58,058 nucleotides of DNA from the NCBI GenBank assembly GCA_035532295.1, contig DATKRH010000283.1:1-58058 (forward strand), given 5' to 3'. Position 1 is the stretch's first letter; every line of letters starts with the position of its first letter. Positions 23,221 through 32,392 of the stretch are shown here, one piece after another. Made by a program: the position numbers and the translations under genes. The stretch comes from DASUBV01 sp035532295. GTDB taxonomy: Bacteria; Actinomycetota; Actinomycetes; Streptosporangiales; Streptosporangiaceae. Under the pieces are notes generated by a model. That model saw nothing but the letters and a program-made list of their open reading frames with translations, searched no databases and was not told the origin of the DNA.

Positions 23221-24645
23221 GTGAAGACAGACGTCGAAGAACTGAGCCCCACCCGTGTCAAGCTCACCGTCGAGGTGCCGTTTGATGAGCTGAAGGCGAA
23301 CCTTGACCACGCCTATCGCGAGGTCGCCAAGCAGGTCCGCATCCCTGGCTTCCGGCCGGGCCGGGTCCCGCCGCGGGTCATCGACCAGCGGGTAGGCCGC
23401 GGTGCCGTGCTAGAGCAGGCGGTCAACGAGGCCGTGCCGGAGCTGTACGGGAAGGCGCTGGCCGAGCACGAGGTGTTCGCGCTCGGCCAGCCCGAGCTCG
23501 AGATCACCAAGCTGGACGACGGCAAGGAACTGGCCTTCACCGCCGAGGTGGACCGCAGGCCGAGCTTCGAGCTGCCGGACCTGGAAGCGCTGACCGTAAC
23601 GGTGGAAGACACCGAGGTCACCCCCGACCAGGTCGAGGAGTACCTCGGCTCGCTGCGGGAGCGGTTCGCCTCGCTGAAGGGCGTGGACCGCCCGGTGGAA
23701 GACGGTGACTTCGTCTCCATCGACCTGGCCGCCTCCGTCGACGGTGAGCCGGTCGAGGACGCCCAGGCGAGCGGGATCTCTTACGAGGTCGGCACCGGCT
23801 CCATGCTCGACGGCCTCGACGAGGCGCTGCTCGGCATGTCGGCCGGGGACACGGCCACCTTCTCCGCCGAGCTGGCCGGCGGCACGCTGGCGGGCATGTC
23901 GGCCGACGTGCAGGTGACGGTGAACAGCGTCAAGGTCAAGGAGCTCCCGGTCCTGGACGATGAGTTCGCCCAGTCCGCGAGCGAGTTCGACACCATCGGG
24001 GAGCTGCGCGCCGGCACCAGGAAGCAGCTGGAGCTGATGCGCCGGTCCGGGCAGGTGGGCCAGGCCCGGGAGCGGGCCCTGGACGCGGTGATCGATCGGG
24101 TGGACATCCCGCTCCCGGAGCGCGTCGTCATCGCCGAGGTCGACCAGCGCAGGCGTTCCCTGAACGACCGGCTGCAGCAGGCGGGCATGACGATGGGTGC
24201 CTACCTGGAGGGCAGCGGCCAGACCGCGGCCGGCATCGAGGAAGAATTCGAGTCCGACGCCCGCCGGTCGGTCAAGGCCGGCTTCATCCTCGACAAGCTG
24301 GTCGTCGACGAGGAACTGGGCGTCGAGTCGTCGGAGCTGAACTCTTACATCACCGAGCAGGCCTACCGGATCGGCGTCACGCCGGACCAGCTCGCCCAGC
24401 AGCTGACCGAGAACAACCAGCTCAACAACGTGGTGGCCGACATCCTGCGATCCAAGGCGCTGACGCTGATCGCGGAGCGGGCCACGGTGACCGATGACTC
24501 GGGCCGCACGGTGGACATCACGGCCGCCCTGCGTGGCCCCGACGGGGAGCCGGCCGAGGACGAGGGCGAGAGCGAGGACAGCGCCAGCGAGGACACCGCC
24601 AGCGAGGACACCGCCAGCGATGCCGGTGACCGCTCCGACGCCTAG
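23221..24645 (+). CDS. tig: Trigger factor, ribosome-associated chaperone and prolyl isomerase
   Basis: A 474-residue chaperone at the ribosomal exit tunnel. The ribosome-docking loop is seen as GFRPGRVPPRVI (~43-54); the PPIase domain (~160-245) follows with GDFVSIDLAASVDG and the GSMLDGLDEALLGMSAGD block; the helical C-terminal domain runs to ~435. The end is acidic and repetitive (SEDTASEDTASDAG). GTG 23221 is taken because AGGAG ends 10 nt upstream and the protein then starts with the conserved KTDVEELSPTRVKLTVEVP; frames open earlier are not conserved. Followed by clpP1P2 and clpX, the standard protein-quality-control cluster. Confidence 0.93.
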   Translation: MKTDVEELSPTRVKLTVEVPFDELKANLDHAYREVAKQVRIPGFRPGRVPPRVIDQRVGRGAVLEQAVNEAVPELYGKALAEHEVFALGQPELEITKLDDGKELAFTAEVDRRPSFELPDLEALTVTVEDTEVTPDQVEEYLGSLRERFASLKGVDRPVEDGDFVSIDLAASVDGEPVEDAQASGISYEVGTGSMLDGLDEALLGMSAGDTATFSAELAGGTLAGMSADVQVTVNSVKVKELPVLDDEFAQSASEFDTIGELRAGTRKQLELMRRSGQVGQARERALDAVIDRVDIPLPERVVIAEVDQRRRSLNDRLQQAGMTMGAYLEGSGQTAAGIEEEFESDARRSVKAGFILDKLVVDEELGVESSELNSYITEQAYRIGVTPDQLAQQLTENNQLNNVVADILRSKALTLIAERATVTDDSGRTVDITAALRGPDGEPAEDEGESEDSASEDTASEDTASDAGDRSDA

Positions 24646-24754
24646 CCTGCGCCGACAGCGAACAGCGGGGATCAGCGGACTTCTCGCTTCCCGCAGCGGG
24701 TTATGGTCACTGTCAATGACGAAGGCGCGGAACAACTACAGCGAGGAGGGCCCC

Positions 24755-25393
24755 GTGACCACGGCTCCCGACGACCAGCGGCTGGCTCCCGTGCTCGCAC
24801 GGGCTGCTGAGGCTCAGGTCTTGCCGGTCGCAGACATGCTGTTTCAGCGCCTGCTGCGGCACCGGATTATTTTCCTCGGCCAGCAGGTCGACGATGATCT
24901 TGCCAACCGGGTCTGCGCCGAGCTGGTCCTGCTGGCATCCGAAGATCCCAAGCGCGACATCAGCATCTACATCAACTCCCCGGGCGGCTCCGTCTACGCG
25001 GGCCTGGCCATCTACGACATGATGCAGTACGTGCCCAACGACGTCGCGACGTACGCGATGGGCATGGCGGCGTCCATGGGCCAGTTCCTGCTCTGCGCTG
25101 GCGCGCAGGGCAAGCGCTACGCCATGCCGCACGCGGCGGTCCTCATGCACCAGCCGCACGGCGGCATCGGCGGCACGGCCACCGACATCAGGATCCAGGC
25201 CGAGCACAGCCTCTACCTCAAGCGCGTGCTGGCCGAGCGCACGGCATTCCACACCGGTCAGACGGTGGAGCAGATCGAGATCGACTCCGACCGCGACCGC
25301 TGGTTTACCGCTGACGAGGCCAAGGACTACGGCTTCGTGGACCGTGTGGTGCGCAGCGCGACCGAGGTCCCGACCGCGGGGCCGGTCTCGTGA
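24755..25393 (+). CDS. clpP1: ATP-dependent Clp protease proteolytic subunit 1
   Basis: Serine peptidase subunit of the ClpP1P2 barrel. The catalytic triad is visible: Ser in GMAASMGQF, His in AVLMHQPHGG, Asp in SDRDRWFTADEAKDYGFVD. The oxyanion glycine motif INSPGGSVYAG is intact. GTG 24755 has GAGGAGG five nt upstream; an in-frame ATG at 24716 would add 13 residues. A CCCGCAGCGGG palindrome at 24690-24700 lies in the leader. The stop overlaps an in-frame GTG of clpP2. In Actinobacteria two different ClpP rings form one active enzyme, and the second gene here matches that. Confidence 0.92.
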   Translation: MTTAPDDQRLAPVLARAAEAQVLPVADMLFQRLLRHRIIFLGQQVDDDLANRVCAELVLLASEDPKRDISIYINSPGGSVYAGLAIYDMMQYVPNDVATYAMGMAASMGQFLLCAGAQGKRYAMPHAAVLMHQPHGGIGGTATDIRIQAEHSLYLKRVLAERTAFHTGQTVEQIEIDSDRDRWFTADEAKDYGFVDRVVRSATEVPTAGPVS

Positions 25394-25422
25394 GCTGGAT
25401 ATCGAAAGCGGAGGAGTCGAAC

Positions 25423-26106
25423 GTGAAGTCCGGAAGCCCCGGGTCGGCAGGCCCCGCGCTGGTACATCCCGCGCTGGCGCATCCCGCCCAGTCGCGGTAT
25501 GTGCTGCCGTCCTTCGTGGAGCGGACGTCGTACGGGGTGAAGGAGATGAACCCGTACAACAAGCTCTTCGAGGAGCGAATCATCTTCCTCGGCGTCCAGA
25601 TCGATGACGCCTCGGCCAACGACGTGATGGCGCAGCTGATCACGCTGGAGTCCATCGACCCGGACCGGGACATCCTGATTTACATCAACTCGCCCGGCGG
25701 GTCGATGACATCGATGATGGCGATCTACGACACCATGCAGTACATCCAGCCGGAAATCCAGACGTTCTGCCTCGGGCAGGCGGCGTCGGCGGCGGCGGTG
25801 CTGCTGGCGGCCGGCACCAAGGGCAAGCGGATGGCGCTGCCGAACTCGCGGATCCTGATTCACCAGCCGGCGGTGGAAAGCGGCTACGGCCAGTCCAGCG
25901 ACCTGGAGATTCAGGCGCGCGAGATCCTGCGGATGCGCGCGGCGATGGAGAATATCCTGGCCACGCACACCGGTCAGGACGAGGAGCAGGTCCGCCGGGA
26001 CACCGAGCGGGACAAGTTCTTCACGGCCCAGCAGGCCAAGGAATATGGCCTGGTAGATGAGGTTCTGACCATGCTCAAGCGCAAGGCCGAGGTAGGCTCG
26101 TCTTAG
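25423..26106 (+). CDS. clpP2: ATP-dependent Clp protease proteolytic subunit 2
   Basis: Second ClpP paralogue, 227 residues from GTG 25423 (GGAGGAG six nt upstream); an alternative GTG at 25390 overlaps the clpP1 stop. Triad: Ser in LGQAASAAAVLLAAG, His in RILIHQPAVESG, Asp in RDTERDKFFTAQQAKEYGLVDE. The N-terminal ~25 residues (PALVHPALAHPAQS) are a repetitive propeptide-like extension that would be removed on activation. The VKEMNPYNKLFEERIIFLG segment marks the start of the mature core. It is co-transcribed with clpP1; the ATPase partner ClpX follows. Confidence 0.92.
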   Translation: MKSGSPGSAGPALVHPALAHPAQSRYVLPSFVERTSYGVKEMNPYNKLFEERIIFLGVQIDDASANDVMAQLITLESIDPDRDILIYINSPGGSMTSMMAIYDTMQYIQPEIQTFCLGQAASAAAVLLAAGTKGKRMALPNSRILIHQPAVESGYGQSSDLEIQAREILRMRAAMENILATHTGQDEEQVRRDTERDKFFTAQQAKEYGLVDEVLTMLKRKAEVGSS

Positions 26107-26187
26107 CCGCGGAACTGGCCGGCACGCCGGTGGCACGGTCCTTAGGCCACAATCGGGGCCGCCGAGGCGGTACCGTCTAGGTTCACG

Positions 26188-26235
26188 GTGTCGTTCGGAC
26201 GCGGTGTTGTTCGGACGCGGTGTTGTTCGAACGAA
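26188..26235 (+). repeat. 16-bp tandem repeat upstream of clpX
   Basis: Three head-to-tail copies: GTGTCGTTCGGACGCG, GTGTTGTTCGGACGCG, GTGTTGTTCGAACGAA. The third contains the palindrome GTTCGAAC. It lies 84-131 bp before the clpX start in a 212-bp gap, so it may be a promoter element with regularly phased sites. Confidence 0.6.
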
Positions 26236-26318
26236 GCTGGGAATGGCTCGCAGGCAGGCACCGCCGCTGCCGGTCCTCTAGGACCGCTGCCGGCGGCCCG
26301 GGGCAAAGGAGTATCTGG

Positions 26319-27593
26319 GTGGCACGCATCGGTGATGGCGGTGACCTGCTGAAGTGCTCGTTCTGCGGGAAGAGCCAGAAGCAGGTCAAGAAGCTGATCG
26401 CCGGGCCAGGCGTGTACATCTGCGATGAGTGCATCGACCTGTGCAACGAGATCATCGAGGAGGAGCTGGCTGAGCCCACGGAGCTCAAATGGGACAGTCT
26501 GCCCAAGCCTCGCGAGATCTACGAGTTCCTCGACTCTTACGTGATCGGCCAGGAGAAGGCCAAGAAGGGCCTGTCAGTAGCGGTCTATAACCACTACAAG
26601 CGAATCCAGTCGGGTGGCGAGCGAGCCGGCGACGACGGCGTCGAGCTGGCCAAGTCCAACATCCTGCTGCTCGGGCCGACCGGATCGGGCAAGACACTGC
26701 TGGCCCAGACCCTGGCCCGGCTGCTGAACGTCCCGTTCGCGATCGCCGACGCCACGGCGCTGACCGAGGCGGGCTACGTCGGCGAGGACGTCGAGAACAT
26801 CCTGCTCAAGCTGATCCAGGCGGCCGACTACGACGTCAAGAAGGCCGAGACCGGCATCATCTACATCGACGAGATCGACAAGATCGCCCGCAAGAGCGAG
26901 AACCCGTCGATCACGCGTGATGTCTCCGGCGAGGGAGTTCAGCAGGCGCTGCTGAAGATCCTGGAGGGCACGACGGCCTCGGTGCCGCCGCAGGGCGGGC
27001 GCAAGCACCCGCATCAGGAGTTCATCCAGATCGACACCACTAACGTGCTGTTCATCTGCGGCGGGGCGTTCGCCGGGCTGGAGAAGATCGTCGAGTCCCG
27101 CGTCGGTAACAGTGGCATGGGCTTCGGCGCCGTGCTCCGGGTGAAGACGGACCGGACGACGGCCGACGCGTTCGCCGAGGTGATGCCCGAGGACCTGCTC
27201 AAGTTCGGCATGATCCCGGAGTTCGTCGGCCGGCTGCCGGTCATCACCAGCGTGCATAACCTGGACCGCGAGGCGCTGATCCGCATCCTGACCGAGCCGC
27301 GCAACGCGCTGGTGCGCCAGTACCGGCGGCTGTTCGAGCTCGACGGGGTCGACCTGGAGTTCACCGACGACGCGCTCGAGGCCATCGCGGATCAGGCCAT
27401 CCTGCGCGGAACCGGCGCCCGCGGACTGCGGGCGATCCTGGAAGAAGTGCTGCTGTCGGTGATGTACGAGGTGCCGAGCCGCAAGGACGTCGAGCGCGTG
27501 GTCATCACCGCGGAGTCGGTGCTGGAGCACGTGAACCCGACTCTGGTGCCCCGCGACGTCGCCCGCCGCACGCCGCGCGAGAAGTCCGCCTGA
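26319..27593 (+). CDS. clpX: ATP-dependent Clp protease ATP-binding subunit ClpX
   Basis: A 424-residue AAA+ unfoldase. N-terminal zinc finger with CSFC and CDEC pairs, linker, Walker A LLGPTGSGKT, pore loop GYVG (EAGYVGEDVEN), Walker B IIYIDEIDK, the ISRDVSGEGVQQALLKILEG-type segment here as ITRDVSGEGVQQALLKILEG, and sensor-2 GTGARGLR. Start GTG 26319 has AAAGGAG seven nt upstream and gives the conserved MARIGDGGDLLKCSFCGKS start. Feeds substrates to ClpP1P2 encoded just upstream. A 16-bp tandem repeat in the promoter gap suggests its own control. Confidence 0.95.
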   Translation: MARIGDGGDLLKCSFCGKSQKQVKKLIAGPGVYICDECIDLCNEIIEEELAEPTELKWDSLPKPREIYEFLDSYVIGQEKAKKGLSVAVYNHYKRIQSGGERAGDDGVELAKSNILLLGPTGSGKTLLAQTLARLLNVPFAIADATALTEAGYVGEDVENILLKLIQAADYDVKKAETGIIYIDEIDKIARKSENPSITRDVSGEGVQQALLKILEGTTASVPPQGGRKHPHQEFIQIDTTNVLFICGGAFAGLEKIVESRVGNSGMGFGAVLRVKTDRTTADAFAEVMPEDLLKFGMIPEFVGRLPVITSVHNLDREALIRILTEPRNALVRQYRRLFELDGVDLEFTDDALEAIADQAILRGTGARGLRAILEEVLLSVMYEVPSRKDVERVVITAESVLEHVNPTLVPRDVARRTPREKSA

Positions 27594-27651
27594 CCGCTGG
27601 GCCAGCCGCCTGGTACGACAGTGCCCCGGCGCTCTTCTAGACTCACCTGAC

Positions 27652-30381
27652 GTGAGCGACGTGAGTGACACAGCGAGCAGGCAGCTTCCGCCCCAGTACG
27701 TGCCGGGCGAGGTTGAGACGCGCCGTTACGAGGGCTGGGTGAAGGCCGGGTACTTCACCCCGGCCGCCGATTCGGGCGCGCCGTCCTTCGCGATCGTGAT
27801 CCCGCCGCCCAACGTCACGGGGTCGCTGCACATCGGCCATGCCCTCGATCACACGCTCATTGACGCGCTGGTGCGCCGGCGGCGGATGCAGGGCTACAAC
27901 ACGCTGTGGCTGCCGGGCATGGACCACGCCGGCATCGCCACTCAGAACGTCGTGGAGCGCGAGCTCGCCAAGGAGGGCCTGTCCCGCCATGACCTGGGCC
28001 GGGAGGCATTCGTCGAGCGGGTCTGGCAGTGGAAGGCGTCCTCCGGCGGCGCCATCCTGTCCCAGATGCGGCGGCTGGGCGACGGCGTGGACTGGAGCCG
28101 CGAGCGGTTCACCATGGACGAGGGACTGTCCCGCGCCGTGCAGACCATCTTCAAGCGGCTGTTCACCGAGGGCCTGATCTACCGCGCGCAGCGCATCATC
28201 AACTGGTGCCCGCGCTGCCTGACGGCCCTGTCCGACATCGAGGTCGAGCATTCCGATGACGAGGGCGAGCTCGTCTCGATCCGGTACGGGGACGGCGCCG
28301 GCCAGATCGTGGTGGCCACCACCCGGGTGGAGACCATGCTCGGTGACACCGCCATCGCGGTGCACCCCGACGACCCCCGGTACAGCCACCTGGTCGGCCG
28401 CCAGATCGAGCTCCCGCTGACCGGCCGGCACATCCCGGTCGTGGCGGACCCGCACGTGGACCCGGAGTTCGGCACCGGCGCGGTCAAGGTGACGCCCGCG
28501 CACGACCCCGACGACTTCGAGATCGGCCGCCGGCATGGCCTGCCCAGCCTGGTGATCATGGACGAGCGCGGCGTGATCACCGTGCCCGGCCCGTTCGCCG
28601 GCCTGGACCGGTTCGAGGCCCGGCCCGCCGTCCTGCGGGCCCTGCGCGAGGACGGGCGGGTCGTCGCCGAGCGGCGGCCGTACCTGCACGCGGTGGGGCA
28701 CTGCTCCCGGTGCGGCACGACGGTGGAGCCGCGCCTGTCGTTGCAGTGGTTCGTCAAGGTCGACCCGCTGGCCAAGGCCGCCGGTGACGCGGTGCGCGAT
28801 GGCCGGGTGCGCATTCACCCGCCGGACCTGGCCGCCCGGTACTTCGACTGGGTGGACAACATGCACGACTGGTGCATCAGCCGCCAGCTGTGGTGGGGCC
28901 ACCGGATCCCGGTCTGGTACGGCCCCGGTGGCGAGGTCGCCTGCGTCGGGCCCGACGAGCAGCCGCCCGCCGGCGAGGGCTGGAGCCAGGATCCCGACGT
29001 CCTGGACACCTGGTTCTCCTCGGCGCTGTGGCCGTTCTCCACGCTCGGCTGGCCCGACGACACCGCCGACCTGCGCGCGTTTTATCCCAATGAGGTCCTG
29101 GTCACCGGTTACGACATCCTGTTTTTCTGGGTGGCCCGGATGATGATGTTCGGCCTGTACGCGAACGCCGGGCTCGGCCCCGAGCGCGCCGTGCCGTTCC
29201 GGCAGATAGCCCTGCACGGCCTGGTCCGGGACCAGTTCGGCAAGAAGATGTCGAAGTCCCGGGGCAACACGGTGGACCCGCTGGACTGGATCGACAGGTT
29301 CGGCGCCGACGCGACCCGGTTCACCCTGGCCCGCGGCGCCAACCCCGGCGGGGACATCGCGGTCAGCGAGGACTGGGCGGCCGGCGCGCGGAACTTCTGC
29401 AACAAGCTGTGGAACGCCACCCGGTTCGCCCTGCTGAACGGCGCCGTGACCGACCAGGGGCTGCCCGAGGCGCGGCGGCTGACCACCGCCGACCGCTGGA
29501 TCCTGTCCCGGCTGGCCGCCGTGACGGCGCAGGTCGACGAGCTCTTCGAGCAGTTCGAGTTCGCCAAGGCCTGCGAGGCGCTGTACCACTTCGCGTGGGA
29601 CGAGTTCTGCGACTGGTACCTGGAACTGGCCAAGGCGTCGCTCAACGGCGGGGACGAGTCAGCCGCCGTCCCCACCCGGATGGTGCTGGGCGTGGTCCTG
29701 GACCGGCTGCTGCGGCTTTTCCACCCGTTCCTGCCCTTCGTGACCGACGAGCTGTGGACCGCGCTGACCGGTGGCGACTCGGTGGTCATCGCCCGCTGGC
29801 CCGGCACCGTTGCGCCCGGCTCGGACGCGGAGCCCGCCCTGCCATCCGATCCCGGCGCCGTAACGGAGATCGGCGCGCTGATGCGGCTCGTCACGCAACT
29901 GCGCCGGTTCCGCTCCGATCAGGGGCTGCGGCCGACGCAGCCCGTCCCGGCGGTGCTGACCGGGATCGAGGCGACCCCGCTAGCCGCGCACGAGGCCCAG
30001 ATCCGCGCGCTGACGCGGCTGACCGCGCCAGGGGATGCGCCAGGGGATGACTTTGCCCCGACGGCGTCGGTGGAGGCCGAGGGGGTCACCGTCGAGCTGG
30101 ACACCGCGGCGGGACTGGACGTCGCCGCCGAGCGCAGGCGAGCCGAGAAGGACCTGGCCGCCGCCCGGGCCGACATCGAGGCCGCGCAGCGCAAGCTCGG
30201 CAACGAGTCCTTCATCGCGCGGGCGCCCGCCGAGGTGGTCGCCAAGAACCGGGACCGGCTGGCCGCCGCGCAGGACGAGGTCCGGCGGCTCACCGAGCGC
30301 CTGGCGGCCCTGCCGCAGGCCGGCCCGCCGGACGGCGCGCAGGCCGGCCCGCCGGACGGCACGGCGGGGGATACGCCATGA
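27652..30381 (+). CDS. valS: Valyl-tRNA synthetase
   Basis: Class I synthetase charging tRNA-Val, 909 residues. HIGH motif HIGH at 60-63 in PNVTGSLHIGHALDHTLID, the editing domain (VATTRVETMLGDTAIAVHP), KMSKS at 532-536, anticodon-binding helices, and a C-terminal coiled coil (AERRRAEKDLAAARADIEAAQ). The extreme end is a duplicated 8-residue unit (QAGPPDGA), from a 24-bp tandem repeat at 30315-30362. Start GTG 27652 opens a protein consistent with relatives. The stop overlaps folC (ATGA), so both are co-translated. Confidence 0.95.
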   Translation: MSDVSDTASRQLPPQYVPGEVETRRYEGWVKAGYFTPAADSGAPSFAIVIPPPNVTGSLHIGHALDHTLIDALVRRRRMQGYNTLWLPGMDHAGIATQNVVERELAKEGLSRHDLGREAFVERVWQWKASSGGAILSQMRRLGDGVDWSRERFTMDEGLSRAVQTIFKRLFTEGLIYRAQRIINWCPRCLTALSDIEVEHSDDEGELVSIRYGDGAGQIVVATTRVETMLGDTAIAVHPDDPRYSHLVGRQIELPLTGRHIPVVADPHVDPEFGTGAVKVTPAHDPDDFEIGRRHGLPSLVIMDERGVITVPGPFAGLDRFEARPAVLRALREDGRVVAERRPYLHAVGHCSRCGTTVEPRLSLQWFVKVDPLAKAAGDAVRDGRVRIHPPDLAARYFDWVDNMHDWCISRQLWWGHRIPVWYGPGGEVACVGPDEQPPAGEGWSQDPDVLDTWFSSALWPFSTLGWPDDTADLRAFYPNEVLVTGYDILFFWVARMMMFGLYANAGLGPERAVPFRQIALHGLVRDQFGKKMSKSRGNTVDPLDWIDRFGADATRFTLARGANPGGDIAVSEDWAAGARNFCNKLWNATRFALLNGAVTDQGLPEARRLTTADRWILSRLAAVTAQVDELFEQFEFAKACEALYHFAWDEFCDWYLELAKASLNGGDESAAVPTRMVLGVVLDRLLRLFHPFLPFVTDELWTALTGGDSVVIARWPGTVAPGSDAEPALPSDPGAVTEIGALMRLVTQLRRFRSDQGLRPTQPVPAVLTGIEATPLAAHEAQIRALTRLTAPGDAPGDDFAPTASVEAEGVTVELDTAAGLDVAAERRRAEKDLAAARADIEAAQRKLGNESFIARAPAEVVAKNRDRLAAAQDEVRRLTERLAALPQAGPPDGAQAGPPDGTAGDTP

Positions 30382-32060
30382 CCGACACCGACGAGCGGGC
30401 GCGGCTGCGGGAGGTCGAGCGGGAGATCCTGGCCCGCCGCCCCGAGCACGCGATCGACCCCACGCTCGACCGGATATCGGAACTGGTCACGCTGCTCGGC
30501 GACCCGCACCGGGCCTACCCGGTGATCCACATCACCGGGACCAACGGGAAGACGTCCACCGCCCGGATGACCGAGCGGCTGCTGCGCGAGCGCGGCCTGC
30601 GCACGGGCCTGTTCACCAGCCCGCACCTGTCCTCGATCCGGGAGCGGATCTGCGTCGACGGTGAGCCCGTGAGCGCGCAGACCTTCATCGCCGCCTACGA
30701 GGAGATCCAGTTTTACCTGGACCTGGTCGATGGCCGGCAGCCGGCCCGGCTGTCCTTCTTCGAGGTGCTCACGGGCATGGCGTTCGCCATCTTCGCCGAC
30801 GCGCCGGTCGACGTGGCCGTCATCGAGGTCGGCATGGGCGGCACCTGGGACAGCACCAACGTGGCCGACGGCGCGGTGGCGGTGGTGACCCCGATCGCCA
30901 TCGACCACACCCGCTACCTGGGCGAGACGGTGGAGCAGATCGCCGCCGACAAGGCGGGCATCATCAAGCCCGGCGCGATCGCGGTCATCGCCCAGCAGCC
31001 GCCGGCCGCCGCGGAGGTGCTGCTGCGCCGCGCGGCCGACGTGGGCGCCACCGTGGCTCGGGAGGGCCTGGAATTCGGGGTGCTGAGCCGCGAACTGGCC
31101 ATCGGCGGCCAGCAGATCGTGCTGCGCGGCCTGCTCGGCGACTACGACGGGCTGTTCCTGCCGCTGTTCGGCGCACACCAGGCGGGCAACCTGGCCTGCG
31201 CGCTGGCCGCGGTGGAGGCCTTCGCCCGCGCCGACCCGGTCGGCGCGCCCGCGAGCCCGGTCGCCGAGCACAACGGTCACGAGCCGGACGACGGCGAGGC
31301 GGCGCGGCGCGGGCTGGCGGGCCTGGGACAGCCCAGCCCGGAGTACGACGGCCCGGCGATCGATGGCCCCGGATTTAACGGCACGGAGTCGGGCAACTCG
31401 GGGCTGGACGCCGCCGGGCGGTCCGGGGCCGGGCTGCAGGAAGCCGGCCAGCGCGGCGGCGGGATGGACAGCGCGGCGCTCGACCGGATCGGGCTCGACC
31501 GGCTGGAGGCCGCGCGGCTGGGCGGCGACGCCGGCGCCGCTCCGCTGGACATCTCGCTGGTGCGCGAGGCGGTCGCCGCGATGAGCTCGCCTGGCCGCCT
31601 GGAGGTGGTCCGGCGCAGCCCGGTGGTCGTCGTGGACGCGGCGCACAACCCGGCTGGAATGGCCGCGACGGTGGCCGCGCTGGAGGAGGCGTTCGGCTTC
31701 TCCGAGCTGATCGCCATCGTGGCGGTCAGCGAGGACAAGGACGTGCCGGGCATCCTCGACCAGCTGGAGCCGGTCGCCGCGCGGCTGGTGGCCACCACCA
31801 ACTCCTCGGGGCGCGCCATGGACGCCGAGGATCTCGCCGATGCCGCCGAGCCGATCTTCGGGGAGGACCGGATCAGCGTCGCGGAGCGGCTGGACGACGC
31901 CATCGAGATCGGGGTCGCGCTGGCCGATGAGGCAGACGCCGGCGGCGACGGCGGCCCCGGCGGGCTCGGCGGAGCGGTGGTGCTCATTACCGGCTCGGTG
32001 ATGACCGCCGGCGAGGCGCGGCTGCTGCTGACGCGCCGGGCTGGCCGGGACCGGCCGTGA
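30378..32060 (+). CDS. folC: Bifunctional folylpolyglutamate/dihydrofolate synthase with internal insertion
   Basis: Adds glutamate to folates and makes dihydrofolate. P-loop HITGTNGKTSTARM (~50-63), LFTSPHLSSIRERI, EVGMGGTWDSTN, PIAIDHTRYLG and VVVDAAHNPAGMAAT are all present. At 560 residues it is about 100 longer than usual. The excess lies between VEAFARADP (~285) and LDISLVREAVAAMSSPGRLE (~392), a Gly/Ser/Pro/Asp-rich, low-complexity stretch at the boundary of the N-terminal ATPase and C-terminal Mur-ligase-like domains. A second flexible stretch (ADAGGDGGPGGLGG) is near the end. The stop overlaps the DUF4233 start. Confidence 0.92.
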   Translation: MTDTDERARLREVEREILARRPEHAIDPTLDRISELVTLLGDPHRAYPVIHITGTNGKTSTARMTERLLRERGLRTGLFTSPHLSSIRERICVDGEPVSAQTFIAAYEEIQFYLDLVDGRQPARLSFFEVLTGMAFAIFADAPVDVAVIEVGMGGTWDSTNVADGAVAVVTPIAIDHTRYLGETVEQIAADKAGIIKPGAIAVIAQQPPAAAEVLLRRAADVGATVAREGLEFGVLSRELAIGGQQIVLRGLLGDYDGLFLPLFGAHQAGNLACALAAVEAFARADPVGAPASPVAEHNGHEPDDGEAARRGLAGLGQPSPEYDGPAIDGPGFNGTESGNSGLDAAGRSGAGLQEAGQRGGGMDSAALDRIGLDRLEAARLGGDAGAAPLDISLVREAVAAMSSPGRLEVVRRSPVVVVDAAHNPAGMAATVAALEEAFGFSELIAIVAVSEDKDVPGILDQLEPVAARLVATTNSSGRAMDAEDLADAAEPIFGEDRISVAERLDDAIEIGVALADEADAGGDGGPGGLGGAVVLITGSVMTAGEARLLLTRRAGRDRP

Positions 32061-32392
32061 GACGCACCCTCAAGCGCCTGGTCGCCACGGTGCTGATCAT
32101 GGAGGCCATTGTCATCGGCCTGTCCATCCCGGTGGCGATCCAGGTCGATCACCTCGCGCCGGGCTCGGTGGGAACGGCGGGCGGGATCGCTGCCGTCGCC
32201 GCCGTGCTATTGGCCTTCCTCGCCCGGCCGCTGCTGCCCGCGGCCCTGGTCGGCGGCACCGCGCTGCAGGTATTTGTCATCGTGTCCGGCGTGATCGTGC
32301 CCGTTATGTATTTCCTGGGGGCCGTTTTCGCCGCCTTGTGGGCCATCGGAATCTGGCTCGGCTACCGCGTGGAGCGCCCCGCGCAGCCGTAA
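32057..32392 (+). CDS. DUF4233 family membrane protein
   Basis: A 111-residue protein with about four hydrophobic helices (VATVLIMEAIVIGLSIPVAIQ, GGIAAVAAVLLAFLA, LVGGTALQVFVIVSGVIVPVMYFLGAVFAALWAIGIWLGY). DUF4233 proteins regularly follow folC in Actinobacteria; their function is unknown. The GTG at 32057 overlaps the folC stop, so translation is coupled. In Streptomyces the next gene is ndk; here none follows. Confidence 0.82.
   Translation: MRRTLKRLVATVLIMEAIVIGLSIPVAIQVDHLAPGSVGTAGGIAAVAAVLLAFLARPLLPAALVGGTALQVFVIVSGVIVPVMYFLGAVFAALWAIGIWLGYRVERPAQP

Noticed and set aside
26188..26235. Possible CRISPR-like repeat array
   Set aside because: Units are directly adjacent with no spacers, and no cas genes are in the window.
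27643..29589. 648-codon open frame on the minus strand
   Set aside because: Mirror of valS in very GC-rich DNA; the product is Arg/Gly/Asp-rich with no conserved motif, while the plus strand encodes a complete valyl-tRNA synthetase.
29919..31646. 575-codon minus-strand open frame across the valS end and folC
   Set aside because: Shadow of two well-supported, overlapping plus-strand genes.
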